From Terriglobus aquaticus (GTDB lineage Bacteria > Acidobacteriota > Terriglobia > Terriglobales > Acidobacteriaceae), in NCBI RefSeq assembly GCF_025685415.1, contig NZ_JAGSYB010000001.1, positions 372,001 through 436,000 on the forward strand: a DNA stretch of 64,000 nt, written 5' to 3'. The position numbers and the translations under genes were made by a program. Below the pieces are notes generated by a model. It was not told the origin of the DNA and did not search any database. It saw only the letters and a list, made by a program, of their open reading frames with translations. The stretch's first letter is position 1; each line of letters begins with the position of its first letter. Shown here one piece after another: positions 31,244 to 39,734 of this stretch.

Positions 31244-31885
31244 TTACCCAAGCTCCGCCGAGGAACCCTGCAGCGCCAGCAGGCGCTCCCACAATTGCCG
31301 CAGGCCCTTGTCCTGCTTGCCCAGCTTGGCAGAGCAGGGAATCACCGCCTCCACGCCATGCTCGCGCTTCAGCGCCGCCACCGACTTCGCCAGCGCGTTG
31401 CTCGACAGCCGGTCGCTCTTCGTCCCGATCACCACAAACTCGCGACCTACCTCGCGCAGGAAGTCGATCAACTGCCCGTCGCTCGCCTGCGGCGGAATGT
31501 TCGTGTCCACCAGGCAGCAGCACAGCTTCAACTCCGGCCGCTCCGCGAGGTATGGATCGATGAATGCCGGCCATTCCGCGCTGATCGACTTCGAAATCTT
31601 CGCGTACCCATACCCCGGCAAATCCGCAAACACCAGCGACGGCAACGCCTTCACCTTGCCGCTCGCGGCCTCTTCATACAAACCAAAGAAATTGATCGAC
31701 CGCGTTCGCCCCGGCGTCGATGACACCCGCGCCTGCGTCTCGCTCAGCAGGGCATTGATCAGGCTCGACTTGCCCACATTCGACCGGCCCAGGAACGCCA
31801 CCTCGGGCGCCCCGCCCGTCTTCGCGGCAGTGGGGAACTGGCCCGCCGCAAAGGCCGACAACAAGAACTGTGCGCGTAGCCGCAT
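31244..31885 (-). CDS. engB: Ribosome biogenesis GTPase EngB/YsxC
   Basis: 213 residues. G1 FLGRSNVGKSSLINALL, G2/switch STPGRTRSINFF, G3 ADLPGYGYAKIS, and G4 IGTKSDRLS. This small TRAFAC GTPase helps 50S subunit assembly and is usually essential. ATG 31885 is chosen; the frame continues upstream to 31924 but the extra residues are not conserved. It is followed three bases later by the purine permease. Confidence 0.95.
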   Translation of the reverse strand: MRLRAQFLLSAFAAGQFPTAAKTGGAPEVAFLGRSNVGKSSLINALLSETQARVSSTPGRTRSINFFGLYEEAASGKVKALPSLVFADLPGYGYAKISKSISAEWPAFIDPYLAERPELKLCCCLVDTNIPPQASDGQLIDFLREVGREFVVIGTKSDRLSSNALAKSVAALKREHGVEAVIPCSAKLGKQDKGLRQLWERLLALQGSSAELG

Positions 31886-31943
31886 GCTCCAAGTGTACGG
31901 TCCAGCTCCGTTGAGCCTCCGCATCTCGCGTTACACTCCACGC

Positions 31944-33173
31944 ATGATTCGCCACCTGCGACAGGCTTTCAATCACAACTACACCGACGCCGCCTACCAG
32001 CACCTGCTCGCCGACCTGAATCGCATCACCCGCACAGAACTTTCTATCCGCGTGGCTGAGACCCCGGTCTTCCTGCCCCAGACCATGCTGCAGCAGATGA
32101 TCGACGCCGGCGCAGCCATGACGCACCAACTGGTTAGCGATACCGAGTACCTCCAGCAGGCCGCCGCGACGATCCCACCGGCCTTTCGCGTGGCGAACCA
32201 AAGCGCTCGCCCACACTTTATGACCGTCGACTTCGGCCTCGTCCACACCGGAGATGGCTCATGGCAGGGCGACCCCGCCACTCTTGAGCCTCGCCTCGTC
32301 GAGCTCCAGGCCTTCCCCTCCGTCTTCGGTCTCCAGTCGCTGCTCGGCCAGCTCTATTGCAAGCACTTCAATCTCTCCGGCAGCGTCGCGCAATATCCCA
32401 ACGATCTTGATGAGACCACCTATTGGCAGCTCCTCCGCCAAACGATCGTTGCCGACCACGATCCTGCCAACGTCGTCCTTCTGGAAGTCTCGCCCGACCA
32501 GCAGAAAACCCTTCCCGACTTCCACATCCACGAGGATCGCCTCGGCATCGCCACGGTGGACATCGCGCACGTCCGGCAGCGCGGTCGCCACCTCTTCTAC
32601 GAACGCGACGGCGTCGAGACACCCATTCGCCGCATCTACAACCGCTCAATCGCCGACGAGATGGTCCGCAAGTCCATCCAGCCCGGCTTCGACCTCACCG
32701 CCGACCTCGACGTCGAGTGGGCCGGTCACCCCAACTGGTACTTCCTCATCAGCAAGTTCGCTCTGCCTTACCTGCGCCACCCCTTCGTCCCGCCTGCTGT
32801 CTTCCTCAGCGACTTTCTCAACGGCAGGAGCCGGGACCGTCTTTCCGCCGATCGTTCGCAATGGGTCTTCAAACCGCTGTTCTCGTTCGCCGGCAAGGGC
32901 ATCGAGTTCGGCCCCTCCGACGAAACCCTCGCCGCCGTCCCCGCAGCCGAGCGGGCCAACTACCTCTTGCAGCAGCGCGTCGCCTTCACGCCCACCGTCG
33001 ACACACCCTTCGGCATGACCCAGGTTGAAGTTCGAATCATGTACGTCTGGCCCGATGGCGGCGACCTCCAGGCCATCCAGACGCTCACCCGCCTCGGCCG
33101 CGGTGCCATGATGGGCGTCGATCACAACCGCAATCAGCAGTGGGTGGGAGGCTCGGCTGGCCTCATCGCCTGA
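31944..33173 (+). CDS. Unknown cytoplasmic protein, possible ATP-grasp fold
   Basis: 409 residues from ATG 31944; the longer frame to 31308 is antisense to engB. There is no signal peptide or membrane segment. In the C-terminal third, DRSQWVFKPLFSFAGKGIEF resembles the glycine-rich loop of ATP-grasp ligases (Lys then a small-residue loop), and VEVRIMYVW could supply the metal-binding end. The N-terminal two-thirds has LVHTGDGSWQGDP, LVELQAFPSVFGLQ and ETTYWQLLRQTI, which I cannot place. Neighbours (engB, PilZ) give no functional clue. It could be a peptide- or amide-forming ligase; confidence in that is low. Confidence 0.6.
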   Translation: MIRHLRQAFNHNYTDAAYQHLLADLNRITRTELSIRVAETPVFLPQTMLQQMIDAGAAMTHQLVSDTEYLQQAAATIPPAFRVANQSARPHFMTVDFGLVHTGDGSWQGDPATLEPRLVELQAFPSVFGLQSLLGQLYCKHFNLSGSVAQYPNDLDETTYWQLLRQTIVADHDPANVVLLEVSPDQQKTLPDFHIHEDRLGIATVDIAHVRQRGRHLFYERDGVETPIRRIYNRSIADEMVRKSIQPGFDLTADLDVEWAGHPNWYFLISKFALPYLRHPFVPPAVFLSDFLNGRSRDRLSADRSQWVFKPLFSFAGKGIEFGPSDETLAAVPAAERANYLLQQRVAFTPTVDTPFGMTQVEVRIMYVWPDGGDLQAIQTLTRLGRGAMMGVDHNRNQQWVGGSAGLIA

Positions 33174-33218
33174 AACTCTTCGACTTTTCGCCGGTGACTG
33201 TGGTAACAAAGGGTAAGC

Positions 33219-33572
33219 ATGTACGTAACTCGAAGACGAGCGGTGCCGGCGCCACCTCCCGCCGTCAACGACCCATTGCGCGCCTCGGTTCGCTTTCCGC
33301 TGCAGTTGCCCGTTCAACTTCACGCTGGCGAAGCCGTAGTCGCTGCAACTACCGTCGACGTGTCCGCCACAGGCATGCTGTTTACCTCGGAAGATGTGCT
33401 CGAGGTAGGCACGGAATTGGATTGGGAACTGTTACTGCCCGCTGAAGCCATGGGCACAGCGGCCGACATCAGCGTCCTCTGCCACGGTCGTGTCGTTTGG
33501 GTCCAGCACGAACCACCCACTCGCATGGCCGTGATGATCGATCAGTACCGGATGAAGGAGAATGCGCCATGA
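33219..33572 (+). CDS. PilZ-domain protein (c-di-GMP binding)
   Basis: 117 residues. The two PilZ binding motifs are present: RASVR (RxxxR) at about residue 22 and DVSATG (D/NxSxxG) at about residue 47, both upstream of a beta barrel (MLFTSEDVLEVGTELDWELLL, CHGRVVWVQHE). It should bind cyclic di-GMP and lacks any other domain. Its TGA overlaps the ATG of the following pseudo-receiver gene (ATGA), so the two are almost certainly coexpressed and may act as one module. Confidence 0.88.
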   Translation: MYVTRRRAVPAPPPAVNDPLRASVRFPLQLPVQLHAGEAVVAATTVDVSATGMLFTSEDVLEVGTELDWELLLPAEAMGTAADISVLCHGRVVWVQHEPPTRMAVMIDQYRMKENAP

Positions 33573-34330
33573 CTGCAAATGGCCCCATCAACCCCACTAC
33601 CGAAGCCGCACCCAGCCCTGAGATCCGGGTCATCCTTGCAGACTCGCAGGCCATCTACCGCGTCGGCATGCGCAAGGTCTTCGCCGTCGAAGACGACATT
33701 CGAGTCGTTGCCCAGGCTGAAACCCTGAACAACCTCTACACCGCACTGCAGCGCTTTCCGACCGATGTCGTCGTGCTCGAGGGACAGTTGCTCGCCGGCA
33801 CCATCGACGCCATCCCGGAGCTGGTGCGCCGCGCGCCGGACGCCAAGATCATCGTCCAGGTTGTGGAAGTGGACGAATCCACCACGGTCGAGCTCTACCG
33901 CCGCGGCGTCCGCGGCGTCGTGCCCCGCTCCATCTCGCCAGACATGCTGATCAAGTGCATCCGCAAGATCGCTGCGGGCGAAACGTGGATCGATAACCAG
34001 TCCGTAGGGTGGGTCATCGAGGCCTACCGTTCTCAAGCGCAGCAGCTCACTTCGCCACGCGCTCAGCTCAAGTTTTCGCCCAAGGAGCTTGCCGTCATCT
34101 CCTGTATCACCCGCGGCATGCGCAACAAGGAGATCGCGTACCAGGTCGGCACCACCGAACAAGTGATTAAGAACTACCTACGGAAGATCTACGACAAGCT
34201 CGGCGTCTCCGACCGCCTGGAGCTGGCTCTCTACTGCATGCACCACCAACTGCTGAAGCAGTATCCCGCCGACGCCATGTTCGACCTGGCGGGCGATCCC
34301 GTGGCCGAACCCCTCAGCGTCCGCATGTAA
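33569..34330 (+). CDS. NarL/LuxR-family regulator with degenerate receiver
   Basis: 253 residues from ATG 33569. The C-terminal LuxR helix-turn-helix is intact (FSPKELAVISCITRGMRNKE, then IAYQVGTTEQVIKNYLRKIYDKLGV). The N-terminal receiver keeps its fold but has lost the phosphorylation chemistry when compared with NarL: the first acidic pair reads AD rather than DD (VILADSQ), the phospho-Asp is Glu (VVVLEGQL), the conserved Thr/Ser is Val (VQVVEVD) and the Lys is Arg (VVPRSIS). It should therefore be regulated by something else, perhaps the overlapping PilZ protein. A Ser/Gln-rich linker joins the domains. Confidence 0.85.
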   Translation: MTANGPINPTTEAAPSPEIRVILADSQAIYRVGMRKVFAVEDDIRVVAQAETLNNLYTALQRFPTDVVVLEGQLLAGTIDAIPELVRRAPDAKIIVQVVEVDESTTVELYRRGVRGVVPRSISPDMLIKCIRKIAAGETWIDNQSVGWVIEAYRSQAQQLTSPRAQLKFSPKELAVISCITRGMRNKEIAYQVGTTEQVIKNYLRKIYDKLGVSDRLELALYCMHHQLLKQYPADAMFDLAGDPVAEPLSVRM

Positions 34331-34351
34331 CTACCCTGTGTTGCAACAGCA

Positions 34352-34378
34352 AAGGGGAACGCCCATAGCGTTCCCCTT
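34352..34378. terminator. Bidirectional terminator between the LuxR-type gene and yceI
   Basis: Perfect 11-bp stem AAGGGGAACGC / GCGTTCCCCTT around CCATA, with A-rich and T-rich flanks on either side. It sits between convergent genes and can serve both. Confidence 0.85.
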
Positions 34379-34398
34379 CTTGCTGTGCTAGTGCAGAT

Positions 34399-34995
34399 TT
34401 ACTGCTTCGCCACTTCCAGGTCGATGGTGAACCGTACTTCGTCGCCCAGCGTGGGCGCGCCGTACTTCTGCCCGAAGTTGAAGTCGCTGCGCTTGATCGT
34501 ACCCACGGCCGAGAAACCGCTGACCAGCTTGCCGCCCATGCCCTTCTGCGGCGCCGCGGGACCGTCCACATCCAGGGTCACCGGCTTCGTCTGTCCGCCC
34601 AGCTTCAGATCGCCCACAATCTGCAACTTGCCGTCGCCGTTGCGCTTCACACTGGTCGATTTGAACGTAAGCGTCGGGTACTGATTCACATCGAAAAAGT
34701 CCGGACTCTTCAGGTGCTCATCCCGCTTTTCCTGGCCGGTGTTCACCGTCTTCGCATCGATCACGGCCTCCACGTGCGAGGCGCCGACGTTCTTGTCGTC
34801 CCACACCACGGTTCCGGTCACGCCCGAAAAGCTTCCGCGCACCGTGCTGACACCCAGGTGCTTGATTGAGAACTCCACGCCCGAGTGCGCCGGGTCGATC
34901 GTCCATGTGGACGCCTGCGCAAACGCAGCGGGTACAGCAAGCCCCGCGAGCAGCACCGCGGCTCCGGTCGCAAAGCGACGAACGCTCTGAATCAT
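34399..34995 (-). CDS. YceI-family periplasmic lipid-binding protein
   Basis: 198 residues. ATG 34995 is preceded by AGGAGG and starts a signal peptide (MIQSVRRFATGAAVLLAGLAVPAAFAQA). The mature part follows the YceI lipocalin-like pattern: WTIDPAHSGVEFSIKHLGVSTVRGSF, KRDEHLKSPDFFDVNQYPTLTF, and the closing SDFNFG and EVRFTIDLE. YceI proteins bind polyisoprenoid or other amphiphilic molecules in the periplasm; the physiological ligand is unknown. Confidence 0.93.
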   Translation of the reverse strand: MIQSVRRFATGAAVLLAGLAVPAAFAQASTWTIDPAHSGVEFSIKHLGVSTVRGSFSGVTGTVVWDDKNVGASHVEAVIDAKTVNTGQEKRDEHLKSPDFFDVNQYPTLTFKSTSVKRNGDGKLQIVGDLKLGGQTKPVTLDVDGPAAPQKGMGGKLVSGFSAVGTIKRSDFNFGQKYGAPTLGDEVRFTIDLEVAKQ

Positions 34996-35104
34996 CTTTC
35001 TCCTCCTAGTACAACGACGCCGTTGCGGCAAGTGCGCGGGTCTGAAACTCGCTCTGCCCGCACCACCAGCGGTTGAACTTACTACAGCAGATGAGTGGCC
35101 GAAA

Positions 35105-35133
35105 TTGGCGATGCAAAATTATTTCGTTATCGT
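35105..35133 (+). promoter_or_regulatory. Weak candidate sigma-70 promoter for the MFS gene
   Basis: TTGGCG (35105-35110) and TATCGT (35128-35133) are 17 bases apart in a locally A/T-rich stretch upstream of the carrier gene at 35192. Each box matches consensus at four of six positions. Confidence 0.3.
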
Positions 35134-35191
35134 ACCTTTTTCGGCGCGCGCCCCGATCCTATCCGGTGTGCGACGATGACCACACCCGTTT

Positions 35192-36460
35192 ATGGCCACT
35201 CACGCACCCGCTGGAATCGCCTCCGCCATCCGTGACCTCACACCCCGCCAGCGGAATGCCTTCATTGCCTGCTTTCTCGGCTGGTCGCTGGACGCCTTCG
35301 ACTTCTTCATCCTCACCTATTGCCTTTCCGCAGTTGCTGCCGACTTCCACGTCACCATCAAGCAGGTCTCCGAGGGCCTCTTCTGGACACTGGCCATGCG
35401 TCCTGTCGGCGCTCTTCTCTTTGGCTTACTGGCCGAGCGTTGGGGTCGCAAGCCCACGCTCATGCTCAACGTGGTCTGCTTTGCGGTCTTCGAGTGCGCC
35501 TCCGCCTTTGCACCCACGCTGACCAGCCTGCTTGTGCTGCGCGCCCTGTTCGGCATCGCCATGGGTGGCGAGTGGGGCGTCGGCGCCGCGCTCGCCTTTG
35601 AAACACTGCCAGCCAAGGGCCGCGGCTTCTTCAGCGGTCTGCTGCAGGAGGGCTACAACGTCGGCAACCTGCTCGCCGCGGCTGCCTACTGGCTTGTCTT
35701 TCCGCACCTGCACGGCACCGGCATGCTCACCAACTGGCGCGTCATGTTCCTTCTCGGCGCGCTTCCCGCGCTGCTCGTCTTCTACATTCGCAGCGGTGTG
35801 GACGAGTCACCCGCCTGGCGCGAGCGCGAAGCCGGCATCACTCCTCGGAAAGCCCGCGCCACCGGCCTCCTGCAGTACGCTGGCACGTTCGCCATTCTCA
35901 TCCTGCTCATGACCGCCTTTGCCTGCTTCAGCCACGGCACGCAGGACCTCTACCCAACCTTTCTCGAGAAGGGCAGGGGCTTCACGCCCGCCGTTGTCGG
36001 CAAGATCTCCGTCGTTGCAAACATCGGCGCCATCCTCGGCGGCATGGGCTTTGGCGCCTTCTCCGAACGCCTCGGCCGGCGCTGGACCATCATCCTCACC
36101 TCGCTCATGGCGATCCCGATGATCCCGCTCTGGGCTTGGTCGCACAGCGCCGTCATGCTCGCCGCTGGCGGCTTCCTGATGCAGGTCATGGTCCAGGGTG
36201 CCTGGGGCATCATCCCCGCGCACCTCAACGAACTGTCTCCGCCGGCCGTCCGAGCCATCGTGCCTGGCCTCACGTACCAGCTCGGCAACCTCTTCGCCTC
36301 GCGCGAGGCGCCCATCCAGGCCGGCCTCGCCGCCACCCACTTCGGAGGCTCGCTACAACCCGTTTTGGGCTGGACTGTCGTCGTCGTCGCCCTCTCCGTT
36401 TCGCTCTTCACCTTGCTCGCCGGCGAGCGTAAAGGCCAGGACCTCTCGTCCGCACACTAG
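35192..36460 (+). CDS. MFS transporter, SHS/AAHS-like metabolite:proton symporter
   Basis: 422 residues, about 12 membrane segments. Family marks: WSLDAFDFFILTY in the first helix, LLAERWGRKPTLM between helices 2 and 3, RALFGIAMGGEWGVGAALA in helix 4. These resemble lactate, sialate or aromatic-acid carriers (SHS/AAHS). The substrate cannot be fixed. No strong ribosome site precedes ATG 35192. Confidence 0.88.
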   Translation: MATHAPAGIASAIRDLTPRQRNAFIACFLGWSLDAFDFFILTYCLSAVAADFHVTIKQVSEGLFWTLAMRPVGALLFGLLAERWGRKPTLMLNVVCFAVFECASAFAPTLTSLLVLRALFGIAMGGEWGVGAALAFETLPAKGRGFFSGLLQEGYNVGNLLAAAAYWLVFPHLHGTGMLTNWRVMFLLGALPALLVFYIRSGVDESPAWREREAGITPRKARATGLLQYAGTFAILILLMTAFACFSHGTQDLYPTFLEKGRGFTPAVVGKISVVANIGAILGGMGFGAFSERLGRRWTIILTSLMAIPMIPLWAWSHSAVMLAAGGFLMQVMVQGAWGIIPAHLNELSPPAVRAIVPGLTYQLGNLFASREAPIQAGLAATHFGGSLQPVLGWTVVVVALSVSLFTLLAGERKGQDLSSAH

Positions 36461-36511
36461 CAACGCCGTCACCAGGACGCCCATCGCCTAAAATAGCCGC
36501 AGGACCTCCGT

Positions 36512-37216
36512 TTGCCACGCATTCACTTCCAGCAACAGCTCGCCACGCTCAAGGACAAGCTCCTGGCCATGGCCGCGCTCGCGCAGCAATCGCTGGAGCT
36601 GAGTGTCGAGGCCTTCCTGACCCGCGACGCCGCACTTTGCGACCACGTCCTCGACATCGAGCAGGCCATCAACGCCGCCGAGCGCGACGTGAACCTAATG
36701 GCCTGCGAGCTCTTCGCCAAACAGCAGCCCATGGCCATCGACCTCCGCTTCCTCATCGCCGTCCTCCGCATCAACGGCGACCTGGAGCGGATCAGCGACC
36801 AGGCGGCAAACACGGTAAAGCAGTGCCGCGCGCTTATGGAAGTCGAGCCCGACGGCCTCAACCCCGAGGAACTGCCCGGCGACATTGCAGGTATGGGCGA
36901 CATCGCCCGCCGCATGATCCGCAACGCCATCCGCGCCCTGCTCAACGCTGACCCGGACCTTGCCGAAGAAGTGCTCACCATGGACGACGACATCGACCGC
37001 CTGAACCGCGACTCGCAGGCGGCGCTGCTCGACGCCATGCAGCAGAACCCCGACCGCACCGACCAGGCGCTGAACTCCATCATTGTCTGCCGCAACCTGG
37101 AACGCAGCGCCGACCACGCCACCAACATCGCCGAAGACGTCATCTTCTGGGTCCGCGGCTCTGACGTTCGCCACAGCTTCTCCGTCAGCGAGCAAGCCTC
37201 CGCGGCGGTGGCGTAA
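36512..37216 (+). CDS. phoU: Phosphate-signalling regulator PhoU
   Basis: 234 residues with two PhoU repeats, each a three-helix bundle carrying the metal-binding E/DxxxD motif: GDLERISDQAANT and CRNLERSADHATNI. PhoU links the PstSCAB importer to the PhoR/PhoB pair and restrains the phosphate starvation response. The start is TTG 36512 with AGGAC upstream. No pst or pho genes are in the window, so it is detached from its usual operon. Confidence 0.92.
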   Translation: MPRIHFQQQLATLKDKLLAMAALAQQSLELSVEAFLTRDAALCDHVLDIEQAINAAERDVNLMACELFAKQQPMAIDLRFLIAVLRINGDLERISDQAANTVKQCRALMEVEPDGLNPEELPGDIAGMGDIARRMIRNAIRALLNADPDLAEEVLTMDDDIDRLNRDSQAALLDAMQQNPDRTDQALNSIIVCRNLERSADHATNIAEDVIFWVRGSDVRHSFSVSEQASAAVA

Positions 37217-37373
37217 GCATGGTCCTTTGCATGCAGCGATGTTGTGGTCTGCCACTCTAGCCTCCGCGCTCGGGAGACGTAGCCACACCGGCATTCTCCA
37301 ACAGCCCCGTTCTGAGCACACCACCGAAGCAACGTCGCTTTGTCACTCGTACGCACCCGCAGGAGCACCACGA

Positions 37374-39155
37374 ATGCCCAATGAATCCTTCCTCGGCGAC
37401 GCCGCCGAAGGCCTCGACAAAGTTCCATCCCCACCCGCCGCCGCCAAAGAAACTAAGGCGCAAAAGGTCGAGCGCCTCAAGCGCGAGCTGAATCCGTGGG
37501 AAGCCTGGTCGCAGGTGCGCCGCTTCGCCGCCGAGGGCCGCGAGTCCGTGCTGCCCGAGTGGGCCGGCACCTACTTCAAGTGGTGGGGCATTTACACCCA
37601 GGGCGACGGCATCGGCGCCGTGGGCGGCGTCGGTGGCGAGGGCAAAGCCACCGAGTACTTCATGATGCGCGTCGGCATTCCCAACGGCATCCTCACGCCG
37701 CAGCAGCTCCGCACCATCGCCGACATCACCGAGAAGTACGCCCGCGGCATCGGCGACATCACCACGCGCCAGAACATCCAGATGCACTGGCTCACCATTG
37801 AATCGCTCCCGCTCGTCGTCGACGCGCTCGAAGCCGTCGGCCTCAGCCCCAAGGGAGCCTGCGGCGACGTGGTCCGCAACGTCACTGGCTGTCCGCTCGC
37901 CGGCACCGACCCGCACGAAATCCTCGACGCGTCGCCGCTCGCCCGCAAGGTCGCGGAGACCCTCACCGCGAATCCCGAGTTCGTCAACCTGCCCCGCAAG
38001 TTCAAGATCAGCATCACCGGCTGCCCCGTCTGGTGCTCCTACCCGGAGATCGACGACATCGGCCTGACGGGCGCGGTGCGTGACAACAACGGTCAGCGCG
38101 AAGTCGGCTACAGCATCCGCGTCGGCGGCGGCCTCTCCAAGGAGCCCCATTTCGCCGTCCGCCTCAACGCCTTCGTGAAGCCCGAGCAGGCTGAGCAGGT
38201 CTGCATCGAAGTCGCTCGCATCTTTCGCGACGCCGACCCGCTGCGCGAAAGCCGCAACGCTGCCCGCATGAAGTACCTATTCCTGAAGCAGGGCTGGACC
38301 GCCGAGTCCTTCCTCGCGGAGCTCAACCGTCGCCTCGGCTACGATCTCGATCCAGCCGCGGACGAAACGGTACCCAACGACCTCTATCGCGACCACACCG
38401 GCGTCAACCCGCAGCGGCAGCCCGGCCTGTCCTCCGTCGGCATCTCCGTCCTCCGCGGCCGCCTCACCTCCGCGCAATTGCACTCGCTCGCCGACCTGGC
38501 CGAAGAGTTCGGAGCCAAAGGCGAGCAGGGAAGCACCGGCGAGCTCCGCTGCACCGTGCAGCAGAACATCCTGCTCATCAACATCCCGAACGACCGCGTC
38601 TCCGAACTCGTCGAGCGCATCCACGCCCTCGGCCTCCACGTCGAAGGCACGAACTTCTGGCGCGGCACCGTAGCCTGCACCGGCACGGAGTTCTGCAAGC
38701 TCGCCATCGCGGAAACCAAGGGCTTTGCCCGCTGGCTCACCGACGAGATGGACGCGCGTCTGCCCGGCTTCGACCAGCAGCTCCGCATCAACGTCACCGG
38801 CTGCCCCAACAGTTGCGGTCAGCACTGGATTGCCGACATCGGCCTGGAAGGCAAGAAGATCAAGCACGAAGGCAAGATGGTCGACGCCTTCTACTTCTGC
38901 GTCGGCGGTGCTCTCGGCCAGCACGCCAACTTCGCCCGTCCTGTCGGCTATCGCGTCCCTGCGACCGAAGTCCCCGAAGCCATGGAACGCCTCCTCCGCA
39001 CCTATCTCACCGGCCGCACCAGCGCCTCCGAAAACCTGCGCATGTACTTCGCCCGCCACACCGACGAAGACCTCCGCAACCAACTCGCCGGCACGGTTGT
39101 CGCCGCGGTAGAACGCGACCTGCCAACCCGCCCCACCCCGTCCAACGTGGGCTGA
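37374..39155 (+). CDS. Ferredoxin-type assimilatory nitrite (or sulfite) reductase
   Basis: 593 residues. The duplicated NIR_SIR architecture is present: two ferredoxin-like half-domains each followed by a siroheme/[4Fe-4S] domain (the first ending around residue 330, the second around 520). The cluster ligands are in ACTGTEFCKLAIAETKGFA and NVTGCPNSCGQHW; CTGxxFC is the nitrite-reductase-like spacing. It carries out six-electron reduction of nitrite to ammonia (or sulfite to sulfide). The siroheme genes sirC and cobA follow, which fits. The 157 bases before it contain GGAG near the ATG but no operator that I can name. Confidence 0.88.
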   Translation: MPNESFLGDAAEGLDKVPSPPAAAKETKAQKVERLKRELNPWEAWSQVRRFAAEGRESVLPEWAGTYFKWWGIYTQGDGIGAVGGVGGEGKATEYFMMRVGIPNGILTPQQLRTIADITEKYARGIGDITTRQNIQMHWLTIESLPLVVDALEAVGLSPKGACGDVVRNVTGCPLAGTDPHEILDASPLARKVAETLTANPEFVNLPRKFKISITGCPVWCSYPEIDDIGLTGAVRDNNGQREVGYSIRVGGGLSKEPHFAVRLNAFVKPEQAEQVCIEVARIFRDADPLRESRNAARMKYLFLKQGWTAESFLAELNRRLGYDLDPAADETVPNDLYRDHTGVNPQRQPGLSSVGISVLRGRLTSAQLHSLADLAEEFGAKGEQGSTGELRCTVQQNILLINIPNDRVSELVERIHALGLHVEGTNFWRGTVACTGTEFCKLAIAETKGFARWLTDEMDARLPGFDQQLRINVTGCPNSCGQHWIADIGLEGKKIKHEGKMVDAFYFCVGGALGQHANFARPVGYRVPATEVPEAMERLLRTYLTGRTSASENLRMYFARHTDEDLRNQLAGTVVAAVERDLPTRPTPSNVG

Positions 39156-39156
39156 A

Positions 39157-39657
39157 ATGGACAGCGCGATAGTTCCTTGGTTTAGGCGCAAGGGCTGGAA
39201 GAAGCTCGCCGCGGAAACTCTGACGCTTGCGGCTGCTCACATTGCGCTCTACTTTGTCTTCCGTAGCCAAGCAGAGACACCAACTCTTGCTTTCTGGTCT
39301 TCAGTTCTTGCTACCCCTTTCTACTATCTCGCCCTCCTGAGCCTCTGCTTAAGCAATATGTCCTTGGCTTTCATCAAAGAGGTAAGCGGACTAAAGCCCG
39401 CCCAGGGTGTGACGAATCCTTTTCAAGACACACGCGTCGTGGCTGCATACAGCACGAGCCATCCTAATTCTGTAGCAATGTATGTCTACCGCATGAAGTA
39501 CCTTGCCCTTATATTCATGCTTTTTGCAGGGATCCGTCTGTGGTCCACTTGGCCTGTCCCAAATTGGGCGTGGAACCGTGCAGTTCTCAGCAGTCTGCAT
39601 GTGGTGCTTGTGCGATGTTCACCGCAGCTATGCCACTTCGGGAAGTTGCGATCCTGA
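39157..39657 (+). CDS. Membrane protein of unknown function inserted in the nir-sir operon
   Basis: 166 residues starting two bases after the reductase stop. Three hydrophobic stretches (LTLAAAHIALYFVF, LATPFYYLALLSLCL and YLALIFMLFAGIRLW) suggest an integral membrane protein. There is no recognisable motif. Its codon use is visibly less GC-biased than its neighbours', with many codons ending in T or A, which hints at a more recent arrival. A larger missing C-terminus is possible, because the reading frame ends in an odd low-hydrophobic tail (SSLHVVLVRCSPQL). Confidence 0.5.
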   Translation: MDSAIVPWFRRKGWKKLAAETLTLAAAHIALYFVFRSQAETPTLAFWSSVLATPFYYLALLSLCLSNMSLAFIKEVSGLKPAQGVTNPFQDTRVVAAYSTSHPNSVAMYVYRMKYLALIFMLFAGIRLWSTWPVPNWAWNRAVLSSLHVVLVRCSPQLCHFGKLRS

Positions 39658-39734
39658 CGACTACAGCAGAGGTCGAGACAAGCCTTGACGGCTGTCGAGG
39701 CCGCACATCCGGCCCCGACTAAGATCGAAAGAAT

